NCBI GenBank assembly: GCA_902762335.1
Contig: CACWNZ010000065.1
Span: 1-7,626 of the forward strand
Length of the DNA stretch: 7,626 nt
Source of the DNA: an uncultured Ruminococcus sp.
Lineage (GTDB): Bacteria; Bacillota; Clostridia; Oscillospirales; Acutalibacteraceae
Reading direction: 5' to 3'
The notes below the pieces were generated by a model that saw only the letters and a program-made list of their open reading frames with translations, made no database searches and had not been told where the DNA came from. The translations under genes were made by a program, and so were the position numbers. Position 1 is the stretch's first letter, and each line of letters begins with the position of its first letter. Of this stretch, positions 1-5,714 are shown piece after piece.

Positions 1-1
1 C

Positions 2-334
2 GACAGCGCTACACAGAGAAGCGTCCGTTCGCTTTCGGGCGGCGAGAGCTTCATGGCTTCCCTTGCCCTTGCGCTCGGATTTTCCGATACCATACAGACA
101 GCCGTTGGCGGCGTAGCGCTCGATACGATATTCATCGACGAGGGCTTCGGCACTCTCGACGGCAACAAGCTTTCCAATACCTACGGCGTGTTCAACGAGC
201 TGGGTACGGACGGCAAGTGCCTTGTTGGTATAATCTCCCACGTTGACGAGCTCAAAAAGAGAATACCCAATCAGATAGTCATTACCAAGGACAGCGACGG
301 CAACAGCCATGCTCAGGTAAAGACGGTAATATAA
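2..334 (+). CDS. sbcC: SbcC-type exonuclease ATPase subunit, C-terminal fragment (5' end outside window)
   Basis: The open frame runs in from the window edge, so only the last 110 residues are visible. They form the C-terminal half of an SMC/Rad50-like ABC ATPase head. The signature LSGGESF lies at fragment residues 11-17. Walker B followed by the D-loop (TIFIDEGFGTLD) is at 42-53, and the H-loop (IISHVDELKKRI) is at 77-88. The wording SLSGGESFMASLALALGFSD is characteristic of SbcC, the large subunit of the SbcCD nuclease. SbcCD cleaves hairpin and palindromic DNA and blocked DNA ends, and is known to work with the SbcD Mre11-like nuclease. sbcD would be expected upstream, out of view. The ATG at 53 is internal, because the signature motif lies before it in the same frame. 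The stop TAA at 332-334 is followed at once by a hairpin terminator. A related Rad50-like ATPase is possible, but SbcC is the best fit. Confidence 0.9.
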   Translation, partial: DSATQRSVRSLSGGESFMASLALALGFSDTIQTAVGGVALDTIFIDEGFGTLDGNKLSNTYGVFNELGTDGKCLVGIISHVDELKKRIPNQIVITKDSDGNSHAQVKTVI

Positions 335-384
335 AAAACGGGCGGCCGCGCTGATCTGTTCAGCGTGACCGTCCTTGTTCTTTT
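335..384. terminator. Bidirectional intrinsic terminator between convergent sbcC and the M23 peptidase gene
   Basis: The arms at 340-354 and 360-374 pair around a 5-nt loop (355-359). The inner six base pairs, CGCTGA/TCAGCG, are perfect. The outer part contains two A-C mismatches and one G-T wobble when read on the minus strand. On the minus strand the hairpin is followed by GTTTTTTAT, an excellent U-tract that would end the ftsEX-peptidase transcript. On the plus strand it is followed by TTGTTCTTTT, a usable but weaker tract for sbcC. The location between two converging stop codons (334 and 384) fits a shared terminator. Confidence 0.85.
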
Positions 385-2018
385 CAGTATTCCTTAAGCG
401 GGTCGTATCTCGTGCCGTTGTAGCGTGTTTCAAAATGCAGGTGGGGACCCGTTGAATAGCCTGTAGAGCCTACGTAGCCGATAAGCTGTCCTGCGGCTAC
501 CCTCTGTCCCGCGCTTACGGTCAGCCCCGAAAGATGCCCGTATATCGAGATCTTTCCGCCGCCGTGGTCTATCATAACGTAGTTGCCGTAGCCGCCTCCG
601 CAGCCGCAGCTTGAGAATTTGCCGAAATCGTGTGTGCAGCCGTCATAGGACGAGAAAACGTAGCCGTCGCTGCACGCGACCACCTTTGCACCGTAAATAC
701 CGCTCTGGGCTATGTCTATAGCGCCGTGATTGTTAGAGCCTCTCCACTCATCAAAGGTAGAGGTCAGGTTGGTATAGCCGGGGCAAGGCCATACGTAGCT
801 GCCGTCCGAGGGCGGCGTAACTATTATCTGCGAGCCTGCGTGCTCGGCCTGCCATTTTCTGTAGGTCTCAAGAGCCTTTTTCAGCTCCTTCTGCTTGGCC
901 TCGTTTTCCTTTTTTTCGATCTCAAGCTTTTCCTTCTCGGTGGTCAGCTCGTTTATAAGCTTTGTGTTTTTATCAAGAAGCTCGTTTATCTTTTTCCTGT
1001 CGCCCTCAAGCTTCTGCTTTTCCTTTTCGACCTCCTCCTTCTGCTCCTGAAGGATACGCTTGTATTCCGAGATCTCCTTCATCTGACTGCGCGCGGAGTT
1101 TATAAGGTCTGTGTCGTACTGCGACATACTCTTTACCATTTCCGCCTTGTCTATAAGGTCGGAAAAGCTCTTTGCGCCGAGAATTATCTCAAGAGAGGAC
1201 ACGTCTCCCGAGGTATGCAGCTTTCTCAGTCTTACCCTCAGCAGAGAGAGTATATCGTCTATCTCGGCAAGCTTTTCGTCCAGCATTCCCTGATATTTTT
1301 CTATCTCACTGTTCAGCTCATCTATTCTGTCGTTGCTGCTTTTTATGCTTACGCTCAGCTCGCTTATCTGCTTCTGAAGCTGCGTGACCTCTGCCTTTTT
1401 GTCCTTTATCTGCTTGTCAGTGAGCTTGATCTTGTTTTCTAACTTTGAATTTTCCTCTTTAAGCTCACTTCTCTCGCTGATGTTCTCCTGAACATCGAAG
1501 CTTTCGGGATAGGACGACTGCTGCACAGCGGGCGTATACGAGCTTTCCTGCGTTCTTGAGGTCACCTCGGGGTCGGTAACGCTCTGCTCGGGTATGGAGC
1601 TTTCCGCAGGCTCGGGGCTTTCTTCGGTCATGGAGCTTCCGTCGGGAGGGAAGCTCTCAGGCTCGTCAGATGAGCTTTCCCCGTCGTCAGAGCTCTTATC
1701 GCCGCCCCGGCTTTCTTCGTCATCGGAGCTTTCCTCGTACTGCGACTCCTCCTCATTGCTGCTCTCGTCCTCGTAGCTGCTCTCGCCATCGCTGTCCTCG
1801 GGCTCATCGCTCACAGGCTCGTCAAAGCTCTCTTCCTCGCTGCTCTCTTCAAAGCTCTCCTCCTCATAGCTGCTCTCGTCATCGTAGGATTCTTCAATAT
1901 AGCTCTCGGGCTCGTCAACAGGCCCGTCGTCCTCGTCGGCGCCTGCATGGATCGAAAACACTGCAGTCAATGAAACGCACAGAAGCAGGGCAAGCAGCTT
2001 TTTTCTTTTATTTGCCAA
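384..2018 (-). CDS. Secreted coiled-coil M23 family peptidoglycan endopeptidase (putative FtsEX-controlled hydrolase)
   Basis: This 544-residue exported protein has four parts. Residues 1-27 are a signal peptide (Lys/Arg start, a Leu-rich core, probable cleavage near AGA-DE). Residues 28 to about 175 are an extremely acidic, Ser/Glu/Asp-rich low-complexity region with recurring ESSYEEES-like units. Residues 182-395 are a long coiled coil broken near 268-300. Residues 408-544 are an M23 (LytM) zinc metallopeptidase domain. The catalytic set is complete: H431 and D435 in HGAID, H495 in YGHL, and H526/H528 in HLHFE, so it should cut peptide cross-links in peptidoglycan. It is the third gene after ftsE and ftsX. 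In other bacteria FtsEX activates coiled-coil hydrolases or activators (EnvC, PcsB, CwlO), so this protein is inferred to be the FtsX-dependent enzyme here. The start is TTG, chosen for its strong ribosome binding site. A Cys-containing insertion (461-476) is unusual. I assign no symbol because no single gene name fits. Confidence 0.9.
   Translation of the reverse strand: MANKRKKLLALLLCVSLTAVFSIHAGADEDDGPVDEPESYIEESYDDESSYEEESFEESSEEESFDEPVSDEPEDSDGESSYEDESSNEEESQYEESSDDEESRGGDKSSDDGESSSDEPESFPPDGSSMTEESPEPAESSIPEQSVTDPEVTSRTQESSYTPAVQQSSYPESFDVQENISERSELKEENSKLENKIKLTDKQIKDKKAEVTQLQKQISELSVSIKSSNDRIDELNSEIEKYQGMLDEKLAEIDDILSLLRVRLRKLHTSGDVSSLEIILGAKSFSDLIDKAEMVKSMSQYDTDLINSARSQMKEISEYKRILQEQKEEVEKEKQKLEGDRKKINELLDKNTKLINELTTEKEKLEIEKKENEAKQKELKKALETYRKWQAEHAGSQIIVTPPSDGSYVWPCPGYTNLTSTFDEWRGSNNHGAIDIAQSGIYGAKVVACSDGYVFSSYDGCTHDFGKFSSCGCGGGYGNYVMIDHGGGKISIYGHLSGLTVSAGQRVAAGQLIGYVGSTGYSTGPHLHFETRYNGTRYDPLKEY
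1653..1913 (-). repeat. Degenerate Ser/Glu/Asp-rich repeat tract inside the M23 peptidase gene
   Basis: Codons 36-122 of the peptidase gene repeat short units of the form ESSYEEES, with variants such as ESFEESSE and ESSNEEES. On the plus strand these appear as recurring GAGCTGCTCTC/TCGTCC-like words. The encoded segment has almost no hydrophobic residues apart from spaced Tyr/Phe and is predicted to be disordered and highly negative. Such tracts can change length by slippage or recombination. The unit is degenerate, so this is a low-complexity tract rather than an exact tandem array. Confidence 0.7.
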
Positions 2019-2922
2019 GGATAGCTCCTCCTTCCTTGTTGAGATAGCGCACCATGGAGATCACTGCTCCCGAAAGACCTATAGCCATGCCTATTGCAGA
2101 CATAACAAGCAGGGTCGGCAGCCATATCTGCTCAGCGGTTTGGGTAGCAGGGCCTATCATGCTGATAACTCCCGCAGCAGCGCCCCTTACGGGCTCATAG
2201 AGCGAAAGTATCACTGCCGATGAGATAAGACCCGATGCAAGTCCTATTACCATGGCTTCTATAATAAACGGGATCCGTATAAATGTATTCGTAGCGCCTA
2301 CGGATTTCATTATGCTTATCTCAAAGCGCCTTGAGTACATCGTCATTTTTATCGTGTTTGAGATTATGAAAAGTGTGACTACCGCTAAAACGAGAACTAC
2401 CCACAGACCTACGACGGTGACGAAGTAGTTCAGCTTTGTCAGCTTGCCCGCAACGTCGCTTCTGTCGCTTACGGTATCTACTCCGTCCATTTTCTGTATA
2501 AGAGCAGCCGTTTCGTTATATTTCGAGAGATCACGCAGCTTCAGCTTATATTCGTTGCCGAAGGGATTTCCCTTGCCCTGCATGGCCTCGAAAATATCGT
2601 CGCCGAGGCTCTTTTTATAATCCTTAAGAACGTCGTCGCGGGAACGGTATTTATAGGAATCCACGTTCCTGAGCGCCGAAAGCTCGGGTCCGAGCTTTAT
2701 GGAATCAAGATCGGAAAGCTCGGGCTTGAGGTAAACGGTTATCTGATCCTCGTCGCCTATGCTTGAGATGATGCTGTTGACGTTTACCGATATGAGCGCC
2801 GCAGAGCCGGTTATTATCAGGCACGACACAAGAACAACGACTGATGCGAGGGACATCATGCGGTGATTATAGATATTTCTGAAGCCCTCTTTTATAAGAT
2901 AAAGAATACTTGAAAAGCTCAT
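2008..2922 (-). CDS. ftsX: Cell division ABC transporter-like permease FtsX
   Basis: This is a 304-residue membrane protein with the four-helix FtsX layout: a cytoplasmic N-terminus with GFRNIYNHRMMS, TM1 about 23-46, an extracytoplasmic domain about 47-165, TM2 about 167-189, TM3 about 216-241 and TM4 about 267-290. The conserved cytoplasmic stretch after TM2 contains SRRFEISIMKSVGAT (197-211), a hallmark of FtsX. FtsX does not transport a solute. With FtsE it transmits ATPase conformational changes across the membrane to peptidoglycan hydrolases, using the extracytoplasmic loop as the docking site. The ATG overlaps the ftsE stop by 4 nt (ATGA), and the 3' end overlaps the peptidase gene. 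This tight packing supports one transcript and a functional trio. Length is normal for Gram-positive FtsX. The identity is secure; the partner hydrolase is inferred from context. Confidence 0.95.
   Translation of the reverse strand: MSFSSILYLIKEGFRNIYNHRMMSLASVVVLVSCLIITGSAALISVNVNSIISSIGDEDQITVYLKPELSDLDSIKLGPELSALRNVDSYKYRSRDDVLKDYKKSLGDDIFEAMQGKGNPFGNEYKLKLRDLSKYNETAALIQKMDGVDTVSDRSDVAGKLTKLNYFVTVVGLWVVLVLAVVTLFIISNTIKMTMYSRRFEISIMKSVGATNTFIRIPFIIEAMVIGLASGLISSAVILSLYEPVRGAAAGVISMIGPATQTAEQIWLPTLLVMSAIGMAIGLSGAVISMVRYLNKEGGAILGK
2019..2036 (-). promoter_or_regulatory. Shine-Dalgarno that fixes the TTG start of the M23 peptidase
   Basis: Read on the minus strand, AAGGAGGAG stands about 7 nt before the TTG at 2018-2016, an almost ideal anti-16S match and spacing. 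The next residues, ANKRKKLLALLL, give a proper signal peptide, and no better ATG lies nearby. The site is embedded in the last codons of ftsX, whose TAA ends at 2008, so the two genes overlap by 11 nt and are probably translationally coupled. Confidence 0.75.
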
Positions 2923-3734
2923 TGCTGTCCGCCCTCCTTATCGCTGCTGCCGTTCTGTTCCGGCTTTTCCGCAGAGCCGTCTGTCTGCTGCTTATCGTCA
3001 TCATCGGGCGGGGCGGCGCTTTCATCGCCGGCGGGCTTTGGAGCGGGCTTTTGCGGGTTGTATTTTGTTGAGATGAAATAGTCGCTGTCAAGCTCGCCCT
3101 CGGCTATTCTTATCACCCTGCCCCCGAATTTCCTCACAAGCTCATGCTCGTGGGTCACTACTATAACGGTAGTGCCGCGCCTGTTGACGGCAACGAGCAT
3201 TTTCATTATCTCAAACGATAGCTCGGGGTCGATATTTCCCGTGGGCTCATCGGCAATAAGTATCTCGGGACGGTTGACAAGGGCCCTCGCAAGGCTCACG
3301 CGCTGCTGTTCTCCGCCCGAGAGCTCCCGCGGGCGTCTGTTTTCGGTACCCTCAAGTCCTACTATCTTCAGCACGGTGCCTACTCTCTTTTTTATGGACT
3401 TTTCGGGCTCGCCTATTGCTCTCATGGCGAAGGCGACGTTGTCGAACACGGTCATCTTGTCGATAAGTCTGAAATCCTGGAAGACGATGCCCATAGTCCT
3501 CCTGAGATAGGGTATCTTCCTCTTTTTTATATTTATTAGGTCACGCCCGTTGACGGAGAGCTTGCCGAAGGTGGCTTTTTCCTCCCGGATGAGCAGCTTG
3601 AGAAAGGTGCTTTTTCCTGCGCCCGAGGGTCCTACTATGAATACGAATTCTCCCTTGCCGATATCAAGGGTAATATTATTAAGCGCCTCCGTGCCGTTCG
3701 GATATACCTTAGAGACATTTTCCAGATGTATCAT
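2919..3734 (-). CDS. ftsE: Cell division ATP-binding protein FtsE with an extended charged C-terminal tail
   Basis: This 271-residue ABC ATPase opens with MIHLENVSKVYPNGTEAL, typical of FtsE. Motifs are in order and intact: Walker A GPSGAGKS (35-42), Q-loop FQD with Q86, signature LSGGEQQR (138-145), Walker B ILIADEP with catalytic E163, and H-loop H195. FtsE binds ATP at the inner membrane face and drives FtsX, which controls septal peptidoglycan hydrolysis. The frame stays open upstream to a TTG at 3824, but that TTG is the -35 box of the promoter, so ATG 3734 is the true start. It has a G-rich ribosome binding site (GGGGGA, 5 nt away). Odd feature: about 50 residues (222-271) extend beyond the normal FtsE end and are rich in Pro, Asp, Glu, Gln and Ser, with no fold apparent. 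It is first in the operon ftsE-ftsX-M23. Confidence 0.95.
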   Translation of the reverse strand: MIHLENVSKVYPNGTEALNNITLDIGKGEFVFIVGPSGAGKSTFLKLLIREEKATFGKLSVNGRDLINIKKRKIPYLRRTMGIVFQDFRLIDKMTVFDNVAFAMRAIGEPEKSIKKRVGTVLKIVGLEGTENRRPRELSGGEQQRVSLARALVNRPEILIADEPTGNIDPELSFEIMKMLVAVNRRGTTVIVVTHEHELVRKFGGRVIRIAEGELDSDYFISTKYNPQKPAPKPAGDESAAPPDDDDKQQTDGSAEKPEQNGSSDKEGGQQ

Positions 3735-3788
3735 TATTATCCCCCACGAAACCGATTTGTTCAAGCAAAAGGCATTGCCCTCTGCATA

Positions 3789-3824
3789 TTCTCCTATTAT
3801 ACTATAAAACCGTCTGTCCGTCAA
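3789..3824 (-). promoter_or_regulatory. Sigma-A promoter of the ftsE-ftsX-M23 operon
   Basis: On the minus strand a -35 box TTGACG (3824-3819) is followed, after exactly 17 nt, by a perfect -10 box TATAAT (3801-3796). Transcription is expected to start near 3789, giving a leader of about 55 nt before the ftsE ATG at 3734. Five of six -35 bases match consensus. AT-rich sequence lies just upstream (3830-3850) and could act as an UP element. Confidence 0.85.
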
Positions 3825-3865
3825 ACCGATATTAGCAAATTATTAAAAAACCGCATAGTTAATGA

Positions 3866-3901
3866 TTGACAATACCTGAAGAAAAACTTATAATAATAGA
3901 G
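3866..3901 (+). promoter_or_regulatory. Consensus sigma-A promoter of ilvD
   Basis: TTGACA at 3866-3871 and TATAAT at 3889-3894 are separated by 17 nt. All twelve core bases and the spacer match the housekeeping consensus. The start site should be close to 3901, leaving about 67 nt of leader before the ilvD ATG at 3968. The promoter is back to back with the ftsE promoter; the two -35 boxes are 41 nt apart. A promoter this strong suggests that control, if any, comes from a repressor or from the leader. Confidence 0.88.
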
Positions 3902-3967
3902 TATAACCGTATTTTCGGAGAAGCATCTCCATGCGGAGAAAAATGATAATAAGGCAGGTAACGGATA
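3902..3967 (+). promoter_or_regulatory. ilvD 5' leader with alternative small hairpins and ribosome binding site
   Basis: The leader contains GGAGA (3917-3921), TCTCC (3926-3930) and GGAGA (3935-3939). The central TCTCC can pair with either flank, each time closing a 4-nt loop, so the two hairpins exclude each other. The ilvD Shine-Dalgarno is AAGGCAGG (3951-3958), 9 nt before the ATG. There is no room for a T-box or a large riboswitch and no terminator-like T-run. A 15-codon frame (ATG at 3931, stop ending 3978) overlaps the ilvD start. Any regulatory role is speculation. Confidence 0.4.
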
Positions 3968-5635
3968 ATGAACAGTGATGCTATACGTAACGGGGCAAAG
4001 TGCGCCCCTCAGCGTTCTCTTTTAAGGGCTCTCGGAATGACCGACGAGGAGATCGCAAAGCCCATGATCGGTATCGTAAGCTCCTATAACGAGATCGTCC
4101 CCGGTCACATGAATATCGACAAGCTCACCGAGGCAGTCAAGACAGGCGTGGCAATGGCGGGCGGCAACCCCGTCGTGTTCCCGGCTATAGCCGTATGCGA
4201 CGGTATTGCAATGGGTCATCAGGGAATGAAGTATTCCCTCGTCACCCGCGACCTCATTGCAGACTCCACCGAGGCTATGGCTATCGCTCATGCCTTTGAC
4301 GCTCTCGTAATGATACCCAACTGCGACAAGAACGTCCCCGGACTTCTCATGGCTGCCGCAAGGCTCAACATACCCACTATCTTTGTCAGCGGCGGACCTA
4401 TGCTTGCGGGCAGGGTAAAGGGCTGCAAGACCAGCCTTTCAAGTATGTTCGAGGCGGCAGGCGCTTATTCCTCGGGCAAGATAACCGCCGAGGAGCTTGA
4501 CGAATACGAAAACAAGGTATGTCCTTCCTGCGGCTCATGCTCGGGAATGTACACCGCAAACTCCATGAACTGCCTCACAGAGGTGCTCGGCATGGGTCTC
4601 AAGGGCAACGGAACTATCCCCGCAGCCTATTCCGAAAGGCTCAGACTTGCAAAGCACGCAGGCATGAAGATAATGGAGCTGCTTGAGAAGAACATAAGAC
4701 CCCGCGATATTATGACCGAGGCGGCGTTCCGCAACGCTCTTACAATGGATATGGCGCTCGGCTGCAGCACCAACAGTATGCTGCACCTTCCCGCAATAGC
4801 TCATGAGTGCGGGATAGAGCTTGACCTCGACATCGCAAACGAGATAAGCTCGCATACGCCAAACCTCTGCCACCTTGCTCCCGCAGGCAGAACATACATG
4901 GAGGACCTCAACGAGGCAGGCGGCATCTATGCCGTTATGAACGAGATAAACAAGCTCGGTCTGCTCGATACGAGCCTTATCACCTGTACGGGCAAGACTA
5001 TCGCGGAAAACATAAAGGGCTGCGTAAATAAGGACCCCGAGATCATCAGACCCGTAGAGAATCCCTACAGCACTACGGGCGGTATCGCCGTTCTCAGAGG
5101 AAACCTTGCTCCCGACAGCTGCGTTGTAAAGCGCTCTGCCGTAGCTCCCGAGATGCTGAAGCACTCCGGTCCTGCAAGGGTATTCGACTGTGAGGAGGAC
5201 GCTATGGACGCTATAACGGGCGGAAAGATCAATGACGGCGACGTTGTCGTTATCCGCTACGAAGGTCCTAAGGGAGGTCCCGGCATGAGAGAGATGCTCA
5301 ACCCCACCTCTGCAATAATGGGCAGGGGACAGGGCGGCACGGTCGCTCTCATCACTGACGGACGTTTCTCCGGCGCTACAAGAGGCGCTTCTATCGGTCA
5401 CGTTTCTCCCGAGGCTGCTGTCGGCGGTCCTATCGCTCTTATAAAAGACGGTGACATCATCGACATCGACATAAATGCCAACACCATAAACGTTCGTCTT
5501 ACCGATGAGGAATTCGCCGCAAGACGCGCACAGTGGACGCCGAGAGAGCCGAAGATCACGACAGGCTATCTTGCAAGATACGCTTCTCTCGTTACCTCGG
5601 GCAACAGGGGCGCTATCCTCGAAGTCAAAAAATGA
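3968..5635 (+). CDS. ilvD: Dihydroxy-acid dehydratase (EC 4.2.1.9)
   Basis: This 555-residue protein matches the IlvD/Edd family from end to end and has the usual length. It dehydrates 2,3-dihydroxy-isovalerate and 2,3-dihydroxy-3-methylvalerate to the 2-keto acids that become valine/leucine and isoleucine. Family motifs are all present: DGIAMGHQGMKYSL (78-91), NCDKNVPG with C119 (118-125), CPSCGSCSGMYTANSMN with C191 (185-201), RYEGPKGGPGM (430-440), and DGRFSGATRG plus IGHVSPEAA near 464-484. C119 and C191 are the conserved iron-sulfur ligands of the family, and the serine in GRFSG is the expected catalytic base. The first-cluster position reads VPGHMN, with Gly where many [2Fe-2S] plant-type enzymes have Cys, so cluster type cannot be settled from sequence alone. 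ATG 3968 has a good Shine-Dalgarno. The gene stands alone with its own promoter and hairpin; no other ilv genes are in view. Confidence 0.97.
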   Translation: MNSDAIRNGAKCAPQRSLLRALGMTDEEIAKPMIGIVSSYNEIVPGHMNIDKLTEAVKTGVAMAGGNPVVFPAIAVCDGIAMGHQGMKYSLVTRDLIADSTEAMAIAHAFDALVMIPNCDKNVPGLLMAAARLNIPTIFVSGGPMLAGRVKGCKTSLSSMFEAAGAYSSGKITAEELDEYENKVCPSCGSCSGMYTANSMNCLTEVLGMGLKGNGTIPAAYSERLRLAKHAGMKIMELLEKNIRPRDIMTEAAFRNALTMDMALGCSTNSMLHLPAIAHECGIELDLDIANEISSHTPNLCHLAPAGRTYMEDLNEAGGIYAVMNEINKLGLLDTSLITCTGKTIAENIKGCVNKDPEIIRPVENPYSTTGGIAVLRGNLAPDSCVVKRSAVAPEMLKHSGPARVFDCEEDAMDAITGGKINDGDVVVIRYEGPKGGPGMREMLNPTSAIMGRGQGGTVALITDGRFSGATRGASIGHVSPEAAVGGPIALIKDGDIIDIDINANTINVRLTDEEFAARRAQWTPREPKITTGYLARYASLVTSGNRGAILEVKK

Positions 5636-5643
5636 TCCCAAGC

Positions 5644-5685
5644 CGTGCAGAGCAGAACCCTGCTCTGCACGCTGTATTTCTTAAC
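5644..5685 (+). terminator. Probable terminator hairpin after ilvD
   Basis: A perfect 12-bp inverted repeat, CGTGCAGAGCAG (5644-5655) and CTGCTCTGCACG (5660-5671), closes an AACC loop 8 nt after the ilvD stop codon. The tail CTGTATTTCTTAACTTA is only moderately T-rich, so termination may be incomplete and some transcripts could continue into the methyltransferase gene. I see no convincing promoter between here and 5715, which makes read-through plausible. Confidence 0.65.
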
Positions 5686-5714
5686 TTACAGCAAAGCTGA
5701 ACGGAGGAAAAACG

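Noticed and set aside
630..1442. A 270-codon plus-strand open frame with hydrophobic Leu/Phe runs opposite the M23 gene
   Set aside because: The hydrophobic runs are the complement of Lys/Glu-rich coiled-coil codons on the minus strand, so it is a shadow and not a membrane protein.
1594..2047. Ser- and Arg-rich plus-strand frames opposite the acidic repeat region
   Set aside because: They are mirror products of the Ser/Glu repeat codons and lack any start-site support.
3761..3787. Eight-codon frame with an AGGAG just ahead of it in the ftsE leader (minus strand)
   Set aside because: The AGGAG overlaps the base just after the -10 box and lies before the likely transcription start, so it would not be in the mRNA.
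3735..3824. A 30-codon N-terminal extension of FtsE
   Set aside because: Its start would be the TTG of the -35 promoter box, upstream of the expected transcription start. ATG 3734 gives the standard FtsE N-terminus.
3830..3967. T-box or other amino-acid riboswitch upstream of ilvD
   Set aside because: The consensus promoter leaves only about 67 nt of leader, with no T-box sequence and no terminator hairpin with a T-run.
4535..5641. A 368-codon minus-strand open frame opposite ilvD
   Set aside because: ilvD is unmistakable on the plus strand. The antisense frame shows no recognisable domain, has no good ribosome binding site and results from codon bias of the highly conserved gene.
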